DNA of 64,000 nucleotides. Source: Spirochaetae bacterium HGW-Spirochaetae-3. GTDB taxonomy: Bacteria > Spirochaetota > Spirochaetia > Treponematales > UBA12059. Position 1 is the first letter of the stretch. Each line of letters starts with the position of its first letter. Below are positions 35,490-43,959 of the stretch, piece after piece. Location: positions 100,014 to 164,013 of the forward strand of contig PGXV01000012.1 in NCBI GenBank assembly GCA_002839315.1. Direction: 5' to 3'. Made by a program: the position numbers and the translations under genes. A model generated the notes under the pieces. That model was given only the letters and a program-made list of their open reading frames with translations. It searched no databases and had not been told where the DNA came from.

Positions 35490-36500
35490 GTGGCGAGGAT
35501 ACCATCCTTATACGTGACCCCGACCGAAGCTGTAGGCATCGCCCTGGACGACACGAGGCTCCTGGCCGACGTCTGCGGCGTCAACGATTATAATCTTCGC
35601 GTGCTGGAACGCCTTCTGGGCGTGCCTGTCTTCGTGCGCGGCAACGAAATCCTGATAGAAACGCCCGACGAGCGTCTCCGCTGTCTGTTCTCGGCGATTC
35701 TCGGGCAGTTGCTCGAATCGATTGAAGAGGATATGCCCGCGTCGCCCGAGCTTGTAACGGCTATCCACGCCAGCCTGACTCCCGAGGGGTCGTCGCCTTC
35801 GTCGTCGTCGCCTGATCGCTCGTGCGCCGATCTCTTCAAGGAATCGGCTATACAGGTGCCCGGCGCCTTCGCCAAGGTCTATCCGCGCACGGCCAACCAG
35901 GCGCTCTACCTCCGGGGCATGGCCAGCCACGACATCAGCATGGCCATAGGGCCGGCGGGTACCGGCAAGACATACCTCGCCGTCGCGTGGGCGCTTCGCG
36001 AGGTGCTGTCCAAGTCGAGGCGCCGCCTCGTGCTGACGCGACCCGTCGTAGAGGCCGGCGAGAGCCTCGGTTTCCTGCCCGGCGACCTCGGCCAGAAGAT
36101 CAGCCCCTACCTGCGTCCCCTCTACGACGCGATGGAGTCGCTCGTGCCGGTCGACGTCGTACGGAGGCTGGAGGAAAGCCATACGATAGAGATAGCGCCG
36201 CTGGCGTATATGCGCGGCCGCAGCCTCAATAACTGCGTCGTCATCCTCGACGAGGCGCAGAATACGACTAAGGAACAGATGAAGATGTTCCTGACGAGAC
36301 TCGGCGAAGGCTCCGTGGCCGTCGTCACCGGCGACGTGACCCAGATCGACCTGCCGAGGAAGTCCGAGTCCGGGCTGGTCCACGCCCTCAACGTGCTCTC
36401 GTCCATAGAAGAGATTTTCGTATGCCGCATGGACGGGAGGGACGTAGTACGCAATCCCCTCGTCAGGAAGATAATAGACGCCTATGAATCAGAACTCTGA
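35490..36500 (+). CDS. PhoH-like ATPase
   Basis: The 336-residue protein has an N-terminal small domain (about 1-90), then a P-loop ATPase domain with Walker A GPAGTGKT (154-161), 'LTRPVVEAGESLGFLPGDL' and Walker B VVILDEAQN, all PhoH hallmarks. It is linked to RNA metabolism with YbeY. The frame opens with GTG at 35490 right after the terminator T-run and without a Shine-Dalgarno, so the true start may be a few codons downstream. It overlaps the next gene by 17 bases. The phoH-HD-ybeY-corC order is widely conserved. Confidence 0.93.
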   Translation: MARIPSLYVTPTEAVGIALDDTRLLADVCGVNDYNLRVLERLLGVPVFVRGNEILIETPDERLRCLFSAILGQLLESIEEDMPASPELVTAIHASLTPEGSSPSSSSPDRSCADLFKESAIQVPGAFAKVYPRTANQALYLRGMASHDISMAIGPAGTGKTYLAVAWALREVLSKSRRRLVLTRPVVEAGESLGFLPGDLGQKISPYLRPLYDAMESLVPVDVVRRLEESHTIEIAPLAYMRGRSLNNCVVILDEAQNTTKEQMKMFLTRLGEGSVAVVTGDVTQIDLPRKSESGLVHALNVLSSIEEIFVCRMDGRDVVRNPLVRKIIDAYESEL

Positions 36501-38703
36501 CGCGCCCCGCCGATTCTGGGGATCGTTCTTCGACTCGCGACTCGGAGCGTCCTTCCGCGACGCCGACAGGCTCCGGCAATCCGCGATGGTAGCCGCCGCG
36601 GCCCTCGTCTGCGTCGCGGCCTATATCGGTTTCAGCGCCGTCACCGGCCTGTCCGGCCTGGGAGGCTTCGAGGCCGGCAAGGTAGCCGACCGCGATATCG
36701 TCGCCGACGTCGACGTGGTATACGTCGACGTCAAGGCCACGAAGGTCAGGACCGACGCCGAGCTGAGGCTCGTGCCGGCCGTATTCTATATAGACGACGC
36801 GATGACCAAGTCGGCTTTGGCGGCCATGGACGCCTTCAAGGCGAGCTTCCTCGAGCTGGCCGCCGAGACCAGCGCCAGGGAGGAGCTGTCGCTCCGCGTT
36901 CGCGGCCGCTTCCCTGACCTGGCCGCGTACGATCTCGCGACGCGCCTGTCCGATTATCCGGCGCCCTCCAACGCCATAGAGCAGGGCAGGGCGGTACTCG
37001 GCGCGCTGATGAACCGCGGTTTCTTCGCCATCCCGGAGACCGGCCTCGAGCAGTACAACCCCGAGAGCGTCGAGCTCCGCCGCTGGACGGACGGGCCCCT
37101 CGTCTACGAGCAGGTACCGCTGGAGAAGGCGTTGACGCGGAGGCGCCTCAAGTCCGCGGCGCTCGACCTCGCCAAGTCGCTGAAGCTGTCCGCGACCATC
37201 ACCGCCCTGTCGGCCGATCTCGCGGTCGCCTTCGCCACGGAGAACGCGTACTTCGACTCCGACCAGAGCCTGCGCCGGCTCGAGTCCGCCAAGGCCAGGG
37301 TCGAGCCGGTGATGCGCAAGATAAGCAAGGGCGACAAGGTCGTGCGGCAGGGATTCATCGTGACCGCCGACGACCTGGAGCGTCTCTCCGCGCTGCGCGG
37401 CACGGGATTCGAGTTCAACGCCTTCGAGACGCTCGGCGGCGTCCTGGTCTTCGTCATACTCTGCATAGGAGCGGTAGCGTTGCTCGGAAGGAGTAACGGC
37501 GGCGTCCGCCTCGACGGCCCGTGGTATTGGTTCGTCCTGGGTTCCGGCGTCGCCTACTTCGTCATCGCGAGCGCGCTCCGCGCCTTCCTCCCCGCCGCGA
37601 CGGACCTCCAGTTCGAGGCCTTCCTGCCGACGGCGTTCGTCGCGATGCTCATGGCCATACTCCTGGGAGAGCGCTTCGCGCTCATATTCGTCGTCATCAG
37701 CGCGTTCAGCCTCGTGCTCGTCACGGGATTCGACGCGTTCGTGCCGATGCAGGCCGTATTATCCGGCGTCGCCGGTATCGTGCTCGTCAGGCGGGCGGAG
37801 AAGCGTATCGACCTCGTCCGCGCCGGCGGCCAGCTGGCCGTCGCCCGCTTCCTGTGCGGTTTCGCGCTCGCGGCCCTCTCGGGGCGCGGGGTCATGGACG
37901 CCTTCGGCACGGGCTTCTGGTCGTCGATAAACGGATTCCTCTGCGGAGTGCTGGCGCTGTCGCTCCTGCCGGTGCTCGAGCACGCGCTCAACGCGCCTAC
38001 CGTCTTCAGGCTCCAGGAGTTGTCCGACCTCAATTCCCCGGCGCTCAAGCGCCTCCTGTCGGTGGCCCCGGGAACCTACAGCCACTCGGTGACCGTAGCC
38101 CACCTGGCCGAGTCGGCCTGCCGCGAGATAGGCGCCGACGCGCTCCTCGCCAGGGTCGGCGCCTATTACCACGACATAGGCAAGATAGACAAGCCCGAGT
38201 ACTTCATAGAGAACCAGGCCGGCTACAACAAGCACGACGAGATCAACCCGCGCCTGTCGGCCACCGTGCTCCGGGGCCACGTCAAGTTCGGCCTCGAGCG
38301 GGCGGATTCGCTCCGGCTGCCGGATTCGGTCAGGGCCATCATCGCGGAGCACCACGGGACCTCGCTGATCAGCTACTTCTACGCGCAGGCCCAGAAGGAG
38401 TCCGGGGAGGCCAATTCGGACGAGTACCGCTATCCCGGCCCGCTGCCCTCCACCAAGGAGGCGGCCGTCGTGATGCTGGCCGATTGCGTCGAGGCCGCGG
38501 GGCGGACGCTGAAGCGCCCGACTATCGGTCGCCTCGAGCAGTTCGTCAAGGAGCTCGTGATGGACCGCTTCGAGAGCGGCCAGCTCTCCATGTCTCCCCT
38601 GACGTTCAGGGACCTGGAGCTCATAAAGAATTCCTTCGTCAGGGTGCTCTCGGGCCATTTCCATTCCAGGATCGAGTATCCCAAGAACAAGGAGCAGGCA
38701 TGA
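36484..38703 (+). CDS. 7TM receptor with HD hydrolase domain (PgpH family, c-di-AMP phosphodiesterase type)
   Basis: The 739-residue protein has an N-terminal membrane helix (about 35-52), a large extracytoplasmic 7TMR-HDED domain (about 60-300) and seven membrane helices (about 310-495). A cytoplasmic HD domain has HSVTVAHLAE near 534, HDIGK at 563-567, 'EINPRLSATVLRGHVKFG' and EHHGT. PgpH proteins of Firmicutes hydrolyse c-di-AMP; the same activity here is inference from architecture. It overlaps both phoH and ybeY, indicating tight coupling in one operon. Confidence 0.92.
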   Translation: MNQNSDAPRRFWGSFFDSRLGASFRDADRLRQSAMVAAAALVCVAAYIGFSAVTGLSGLGGFEAGKVADRDIVADVDVVYVDVKATKVRTDAELRLVPAVFYIDDAMTKSALAAMDAFKASFLELAAETSAREELSLRVRGRFPDLAAYDLATRLSDYPAPSNAIEQGRAVLGALMNRGFFAIPETGLEQYNPESVELRRWTDGPLVYEQVPLEKALTRRRLKSAALDLAKSLKLSATITALSADLAVAFATENAYFDSDQSLRRLESAKARVEPVMRKISKGDKVVRQGFIVTADDLERLSALRGTGFEFNAFETLGGVLVFVILCIGAVALLGRSNGGVRLDGPWYWFVLGSGVAYFVIASALRAFLPAATDLQFEAFLPTAFVAMLMAILLGERFALIFVVISAFSLVLVTGFDAFVPMQAVLSGVAGIVLVRRAEKRIDLVRAGGQLAVARFLCGFALAALSGRGVMDAFGTGFWSSINGFLCGVLALSLLPVLEHALNAPTVFRLQELSDLNSPALKRLLSVAPGTYSHSVTVAHLAESACREIGADALLARVGAYYHDIGKIDKPEYFIENQAGYNKHDEINPRLSATVLRGHVKFGLERADSLRLPDSVRAIIAEHHGTSLISYFYAQAQKESGEANSDEYRYPGPLPSTKEAAVVMLADCVEAAGRTLKRPTIGRLEQFVKELVMDRFESGQLSMSPLTFRDLELIKNSFVRVLSGHFHSRIEYPKNKEQA

Positions 38704-39152
38704 ACCGCGTAGCCGTCGATTTCCGCGATATGCCCGAGCCCGAATGGCTCGACCGGGCCGCGGCGTTCGCGGTCAAGGCCATAGACGCGATAGGCGGGGA
38801 TTCATGGGACCTGTCGCTGTATTTCTGCGGCGAGGAGTTCATGGCCGGCCTCAACGCCGAGTATCGCGGCAAGGAAGGCCCCACCGACGTGCTGTCCTTC
38901 GGCCTGGGCGAGTGGTCGGACGACGAAAACGACCGTCGCTATATAGCCGGAGACGTGGTAGTATGTCTCGGGATCCTCGAGTCCAACGCCGCGGCGTTCG
39001 GAGTCAGCCGGGACGAGGAGCTCAGGCGCCTGATACTTCACGGCGTCCTGCACCTGTCCGGCATGGATCACGGGACGAACGACCCGGGCGAGGCTATGCT
39101 CGTCCGCCAGGAGAGCCTGCTTTCGACCCTATCGGAGGATACGATATTTTGA
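38700..39152 (+). CDS. ybeY: rRNA maturation endoribonuclease YbeY
   Basis: The 150-residue metalloprotein has the zinc-binding motif HGVLHLSGMDH (about 114-124) and the preceding 'GPTDVLSFGLGEWSDDE...YIAGDVVVCLGIL', both YbeY signatures. It acts in 16S rRNA 3' end maturation and ribosome quality control. The ATG overlaps the pgpH-like stop (ATGA), and its own stop overlaps the TTG start of the next gene. Confidence 0.96.
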   Translation: MNRVAVDFRDMPEPEWLDRAAAFAVKAIDAIGGDSWDLSLYFCGEEFMAGLNAEYRGKEGPTDVLSFGLGEWSDDENDRRYIAGDVVVCLGILESNAAAFGVSRDEELRRLILHGVLHLSGMDHGTNDPGEAMLVRQESLLSTLSEDTIF

Positions 39153-39946
39153 AGACGAGCGGTTTCATCGAAAAAATCAAACAGGCCATGAGATCCAGGT
39201 CCGAGGACGACGAGGACGACGTGGACGAGGTCACTACCGAGCGCAGGGAGATGATACGGGGCGTCCGCGAGCTTTCCGAGACGACCGTCAAGGAGGTCAT
39301 GGTACCGAGGATAGACACGGTATTCATCCCTCTCGACGCCCCCCGCGACGAGCTACTCGAGACGGTGACGACCTGCGGCCATTCCAGGATACCCGTATAC
39401 CGCGAGACCATAGACGACGTCGCCGGCGTGCTGTACGTCAAGGACCTGCTCCTGGCCATAGCCAAGGGCGACGCGATAGACCTGACAGCGATGATACGCA
39501 AGCCGTTCTTCGTGCCGGAGTCGAAGCGCATCGACTCGCTGCTGCGCGAATTCAAGCGGCGCCACGTGCATATAGCGATAGCCATAGACGAGTACGGCGG
39601 AGTCTCCGGCATCGTATGCATGGAGGACATCATCGAGGAGATAGTCGGCGACATCCAGGACGAGTTCGACAACGAGCGCGAGGATATCGTCGCGATAGGC
39701 GATTCGGCGTGGCTGTGCGACGCCAGGGTCAACCTGGAGGACCTGAACGAGGAGACGGACCTGGGCCTTCCCGTCGAGGACTTCGACACGCTCGGAGGAT
39801 TCGTCTTCGACCTGTTCGGCAAGATACCGTCGCGCTACGAGAAGGTATCGTGGCGTTCATTCGATTTCGTCATCCAGGAGATGGACGGGCACAAGATCGG
39901 CGCAGTGAAGATACTCCGCAGGCCGGAGGCTCCCGCGGAATCGTGA
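39149..39946 (+). CDS. CBS-domain/CorC_HlyC protein (CorC-like)
   Basis: The 265-residue protein starts with TTG, overlapping the ybeY stop, with GGAGG 10 bases upstream. An acidic N-terminal run (EDDEDDVDE) precedes two CBS domains (about 45-185, 'VKEVMVPRIDTVFIPLD', 'IDEYGGVSGIVCMEDIIEEIVGDI'). A C-terminal CorC_HlyC domain (about 195-265) follows. It lacks the DUF21 membrane part, as in the soluble CorC type linked to Mg2+/Co2+ efflux. Its position right after ybeY matches many genomes. Confidence 0.94.
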   Translation: MKTSGFIEKIKQAMRSRSEDDEDDVDEVTTERREMIRGVRELSETTVKEVMVPRIDTVFIPLDAPRDELLETVTTCGHSRIPVYRETIDDVAGVLYVKDLLLAIAKGDAIDLTAMIRKPFFVPESKRIDSLLREFKRRHVHIAIAIDEYGGVSGIVCMEDIIEEIVGDIQDEFDNEREDIVAIGDSAWLCDARVNLEDLNEETDLGLPVEDFDTLGGFVFDLFGKIPSRYEKVSWRSFDFVIQEMDGHKIGAVKILRRPEAPAES

Positions 39947-41997
39947 GGAGAGCCTCGGCCCCCGGCCTGGCCTTCGCGCTCGCCGCCGTGCTCGCGGCCC
40001 GGCTCTCGTCGGCCCAGCCTTCGCTGACGCAGCCGAAGGGCGCCCCCGACGCCAGGGCCCTGTACGAGGCCGGTCTGGGCCTGATGGCCTCGGGCGATAC
40101 CTACAAGGCGGTCGACGCCCTGATGGAGGCCGTCGCCGTCAATCCCGCCTACGCCGACGCGTGGGCCGCGCTGGCCCGGTGCCAGTACGACCTTGGAGAG
40201 TACGAGCGAACCGTCTCGTTCATAAGGGAATCCTATAAATTCGGTCCCCGATCGCCGGCGCTCGTGACGCTCCAGGGATTCGGGCTCATAGGCCTCGGCA
40301 AGCTGGACGAGGCGCGCTCCTCGTTCGACGAGGCCCTCTCGCGCCTGCCGAACGACCGGGACGCCCGCTTCGGCCTCGCCTTGCTGGACCTTCGCTCGGG
40401 GCGCCCCCGGGACGCCAAGGCCCGCCTGGCGGCGTCCCTCAAGTCCGCGCCGCGCGATCCCCGGGCGCTCTTGTCCCTGGCGCTGATCAGCAGGGCCGAG
40501 GGCCGGGTCGACGAGACCGCGGCCTACCTGTCGGAGGCGCTCCGCTGGACGTCCGGCGACGCCGACGCGTGCTACGCCGCCGCCGCGCTGTTCTCTGAGC
40601 AGGGCGACGCCGCCGAGGCCGCGAGGCTCGCGAGCGCCGCGATAGAGGCGATGCCGACCCACGCCGGGGCGAGGGGGCTTCTCGCGTCGCTGTATTACGA
40701 GTCGGGCGAGCTCGACGCGGCCCGAGCCGTGCTCGACGGCTCGCTACGGTACGATCGCTCCGACCCGCAGGCGTGGTTCCTGCTCGGGCTCGTCGAATCC
40801 GCGGCCGGCAACCGCTCGGAGGCCGAATACGCGCTGTCGACGCTCGCGTCGCTACGGCCGGACGACGAGCTGGCGCGCATCGCCCTTGAGAATCTCGTGA
40901 TGGACGCGACCGGCTTCGAGGATCACTCGCGCGCGGCCCTCGCGGCGTGGCGGTTCGACCGCGCAGCCGATTTCGAGCGGCGACTGCTCTACGAGAAGGC
41001 GGCGGCCGAGTACCGCAGGGGCCTGGCCGTCGACCCGTACGCCAATAAGGGGAGACGTAACTACGCCGAGCTGCTGCGCGGGGCCAAGCTGCCCGCGTCG
41101 TACCTCTCCGAGCTCCGCTTCCTCGCCGATCTGGGGAAAGCCGACCGGGCGCTTTCCGACGCGATAGAGATATACGACAGCCTCCTCGAGGGCTCGGTAA
41201 GCCGCGACTGGTCGTCCGGGCGCGCCCCGACCGAATCGAGGCCGTACCGGATAGCGGTATTCTCGGTAGGGCCGGGCGGTACGCCGTACCACGCCGGCAG
41301 CGATATGGTCGTTGCCAGGTACCTGCGCGACGCGCTCGCGTTCGAGCCCGGCGTCGCCCCGCAGCGCGGCGCCCCGCGCGTATCGAGCTTCGCCGACGCG
41401 TTCGCCCTGGCCCGGGAATCCGGCGCCGACTGGTTCGTGCTCGTCGGGGTAGCCGAGACCGAGCGCGACGTCATCGTATCGGCGGAACTACGCGCCGCGA
41501 GGACCGGCGCGCTGGCCGCCCGTCTAGAGGCCCCTCGGTCGGGCAACGACAGGGTCGCCCTGGCTACGGCCAGGATCGTGAACGGTATCAGATCCGCGTT
41601 GCAGTTCCGCGGCACGCTGCTCGAGCGCAAGGGCGACCTCGCGCTGGTAGACGCCGGCAAGGTAGACGGCGTCGCCGTCGGGGACGCGTTCCTCGTCGTC
41701 AAGAACGGCGCGGTCGCGATAAGGCCCGACGGTAGCGGGCTAACCTGGAACGACGCCGACGTCGTGGCGCGTATCGTCGCGAAGCGCGTCGACGACGAGG
41801 TGTTCGAAGGCAGGCTTGAACGCGTCGGTTTCTTCGATCGGGTCAATCCCCGGGACGTCGTCGTCCGTGAACCGCCTAAGCCGGTTGCTTCCGGAACGGT
41901 CGCGCCTGCCGTAACGCAGGGCTCCGCTGCCGTTGAACCCGGTGCCTCGACGTTCGTGTGGAGCGCCCTGTTCGAGCGCGTCCGCAGTCTTTATTAG
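39943..41997 (+). CDS. Secreted TPR-repeat protein
   Basis: The 684-residue protein has a signal peptide (hydrophobic stretch with Ala/Leu, cleavage near SSAQ, about residue 24). At least eight tetratricopeptide repeats run from about 40 to 340 ('ALYEAGLGLMASGDTYKAVDALMEAVAVNPAYADAWAALARC' region). A C-terminal domain (about 430-660) has 'PYRIAVFSVGPGG...VVARYLRDALAF...FVLVGVAETERDVIVSAELR', similar to periplasmic TolB-N/DUF-type sensory folds. The GTG start overlaps the corC-like stop (GTGA) and begins the signal peptide; longer in-frame extensions only shadow corC. Probably a periplasmic scaffold; partner unknown. Confidence 0.82.
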   Translation: MRRASAPGLAFALAAVLAARLSSAQPSLTQPKGAPDARALYEAGLGLMASGDTYKAVDALMEAVAVNPAYADAWAALARCQYDLGEYERTVSFIRESYKFGPRSPALVTLQGFGLIGLGKLDEARSSFDEALSRLPNDRDARFGLALLDLRSGRPRDAKARLAASLKSAPRDPRALLSLALISRAEGRVDETAAYLSEALRWTSGDADACYAAAALFSEQGDAAEAARLASAAIEAMPTHAGARGLLASLYYESGELDAARAVLDGSLRYDRSDPQAWFLLGLVESAAGNRSEAEYALSTLASLRPDDELARIALENLVMDATGFEDHSRAALAAWRFDRAADFERRLLYEKAAAEYRRGLAVDPYANKGRRNYAELLRGAKLPASYLSELRFLADLGKADRALSDAIEIYDSLLEGSVSRDWSSGRAPTESRPYRIAVFSVGPGGTPYHAGSDMVVARYLRDALAFEPGVAPQRGAPRVSSFADAFALARESGADWFVLVGVAETERDVIVSAELRAARTGALAARLEAPRSGNDRVALATARIVNGIRSALQFRGTLLERKGDLALVDAGKVDGVAVGDAFLVVKNGAVAIRPDGSGLTWNDADVVARIVAKRVDDEVFEGRLERVGFFDRVNPRDVVVREPPKPVASGTVAPAVTQGSAAVEPGASTFVWSALFERVRSLY

Positions 41998-42054
41998 TAG
42001 TAGACTCCCATAATTGTTCGGAAGCTATGGTAAGGCGTCGTAAAATACCCGAAT

Positions 42055-42128
42055 AGCATTTTGAATAATGAAATAATGCATTCAATAATCAAAAAATGCT
42101 TGCACAGCATTAGCCTCATGTGTACACT
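42055..42128 (+). promoter_or_regulatory. gdhA promoter with upstream dyad
   Basis: TTGCAC (42100-42105), 17-base spacer, TACACT (42123-42128). Just upstream is a long AT-rich dyad: AGCATTTTGA (42055) with TCAAAAAATGCT (42089-42100), and an inner TTGAAT/ATTCAA pair. The dyad abuts the -35 and is a candidate operator. Confidence 0.6.
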
Positions 42129-42190
42129 GTTCGGCGGACGGGCTTGCCCGTATCCGATATCGTCTTTGTCTAGTTTCTCTAGGAGGGCAT

Positions 42191-43537
42191 ATGAACGCTT
42201 ATATCCGCGAGGTCCTCGATGGCCTCAAGGCTCGGGCTCCGTGGGAGTCCGAATTCCTTCAGGCAGCCGAGGAAGTCCTTGAATCGATAGCGCCGCTTAT
42301 CGAGAAGGATCCCAAGTACAAGGCGCAGAAAATTCTCGAGCGCATCGTCGAGCCCGAGCGCACCGTCATGTTCAAGGTGCCCTGGATGAACGACAAGGGC
42401 GAGTACGTGATCAACCGCGGGTACCGAGTCCAGTTCAACAGCGCCATCGGCCCGTACAAGGGCGGCATCCGCTTCCACCCGAAGGTGACGCTCTCTACCC
42501 TTAAATTCCTCGGCTTCGAGCAGACCTTCAAGAACAGCCTGACCGGCCTCCCCATGGGCGGCGGCAAGGGCGGCGCCGACTTCGATTCCAACGGCAAGAG
42601 CGATAACGAGATCATGCGCTTCTGCCAGAGCTTCATGACCGAGCTGCAGAAGTACATCGGCCCCGACACCGACGTTCCCGCCGGCGATATAGGCGTGGGC
42701 GGACGCGAGGTCGGCTTCATGTTCGGCCAGTACAAGCGCCTGCGCGACGAGTTCACGGGCGTCCTGACCGGCAAGGGCCTCTCCTTCGGCGGTTCGCTGG
42801 TTCGCCCCGAGGCGACCGGCTACGGCGCGGTCTACTTCCTCGAGGAGATGTACAAGCTCAGGGGACAGTCGATCAAGGGCAAGACCATCGCCGTCTCCGG
42901 CTTCGGCAACGTCGCCTGGGGCGCCTGCATCAAGGCCAGCGAGCTCGGCGCCAAGGTCGTCGCCATCTCCGGCCCGGACGGCTACGTCTACGATCCCGAC
43001 GGTATCTCCACGCCCGAGAAGCACGCCTACATGACCGAGATGCTCGTCATCAACCGCAACAGCGTCGAGACCTACGTCAAGAAGTACCCGAACGCCAAGT
43101 TCTTCGCGGGCAAGCGCCCCTGGGAGCAGAAGGTCGACATCGCGATGCCCTGCGCCATCCAGAACGAGCTGTCCGGCGAGGACGCCCACGCGCTCGTCCG
43201 TAACGGCGTCGAGTGCGTCGTCGAGGTCTCCAACATGGGATGCACCCCTGAGGCCTGGAAGCTCTTCATCGAGAAGAAGATCCCGTTCGCTCCCGGCAAG
43301 GCCGCGAACGCCGGCGGCGTCGCCACGTCCGGCCTCGAGATGAGCCAGAACTCCATGCGCCTCGCGTGGAGCGCCGAGGAGGTCGACAAGCGCCTCCACG
43401 ACATCATGATCTACATCCACAAGAACTGCATCGATACCGCCAAGGAATTCGGCGCCGAGGGCAACTACGTCGTAGGCGCCAACATCGCCGGCTTCAAGAA
43501 GGTAGCCGACGCGATGATCGCCCAGGGCCTGGTGTAA
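42191..43537 (+). CDS. gdhA: NADP-type glutamate dehydrogenase
   Basis: The 448-residue protein matches the hexameric bacterial family in length and has 'GPYKGGIRFHPKVTLSTLKFLGFEQTFKNSLTGLPMGGGKGG' across the substrate site (lysine at 126), the catalytic-region DVPAGDIGVGGREVGFMFGQY, and a Rossmann GFGNVAWG. It interconverts 2-oxoglutarate plus ammonium and glutamate, mostly in assimilation. AGGAGG precedes the ATG. A perfect hairpin terminator follows, so the gene is monocistronic. Confidence 0.97.
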   Translation: MNAYIREVLDGLKARAPWESEFLQAAEEVLESIAPLIEKDPKYKAQKILERIVEPERTVMFKVPWMNDKGEYVINRGYRVQFNSAIGPYKGGIRFHPKVTLSTLKFLGFEQTFKNSLTGLPMGGGKGGADFDSNGKSDNEIMRFCQSFMTELQKYIGPDTDVPAGDIGVGGREVGFMFGQYKRLRDEFTGVLTGKGLSFGGSLVRPEATGYGAVYFLEEMYKLRGQSIKGKTIAVSGFGNVAWGACIKASELGAKVVAISGPDGYVYDPDGISTPEKHAYMTEMLVINRNSVETYVKKYPNAKFFAGKRPWEQKVDIAMPCAIQNELSGEDAHALVRNGVECVVEVSNMGCTPEAWKLFIEKKIPFAPGKAANAGGVATSGLEMSQNSMRLAWSAEEVDKRLHDIMIYIHKNCIDTAKEFGAEGNYVVGANIAGFKKVADAMIAQGLV

Positions 43538-43560
43538 CGACCGAGCCCCTAAAAAAGGGG

Positions 43561-43599
43561 ACGGCCCGCCCGAGCATGCTCGGGCGGGCCGTTTTTTTT
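43561..43599 (+). terminator. gdhA terminator
   Basis: A 32-bp perfect GC-rich palindrome (43561-43592) is followed by eight Ts. Very strong Rho-independent terminator. Confidence 0.92.
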
Positions 43600-43674
43600 A
43601 TGAAGAAGGGCGGACTATCCGGATCCCAAGGAGGACCGGACCCGAATGGGCCGCCCGTAACGCGCGCTATCCCG

Positions 43675-43959
43675 CTATTCAGCGCCCCGTATCTCGAAGT
43701 ACTTGATGCCCTCGGTCGGGAAGCGTCCCTTGACGGCAGAGACCTCCGTACGCGCGGTCGCGGCCGCGGCGTCGTCGACGTACGCGAGGAGGAGGAAGTT
43801 CTCCTCGGGCCAGGTCGAGGAGCCCAGCCGGCGGGCCTGCCTGCCGCGGCCCTGGACGACGGGGATCACCGTATAGTAGAAGCCCTCTAAGGCTGACTCC
43901 AGCCGCTCCACGACGTCGTCCTGCACGGACCTGTTGGCTATGATCTCTATCCTGGTCAT
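43675..43959 (-). CDS. PII-like small protein coupled to RND operon 2
   Basis: The 94-residue paralogue of the 19647-19922 protein shares IEIIANRSV at the start, a 'VIPVVQGRGRQARRLGSSTWPEENF' loop, LLAYVDD and 'EVSAVKGRFPTEGIKYFEI' at the end. The fold pattern is beta-alpha-beta PII-like. Its ATG overlaps the RND stop (ATGA), and it is the last gene of operon 2. PII and DUF3240-like relatives often bind nucleotides or metals; what this one binds is unknown. Confidence 0.75.
   Translation of the reverse strand: MTRIEIIANRSVQDDVVERLESALEGFYYTVIPVVQGRGRQARRLGSSTWPEENFLLLAYVDDAAAATARTEVSAVKGRFPTEGIKYFEIRGAE

Noticed and set aside
39616..39942. Longer N-terminus for the TPR protein
   Set aside because: That part shadows the corC-like gene in another frame. 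The signal peptide starts at GTG 39943.
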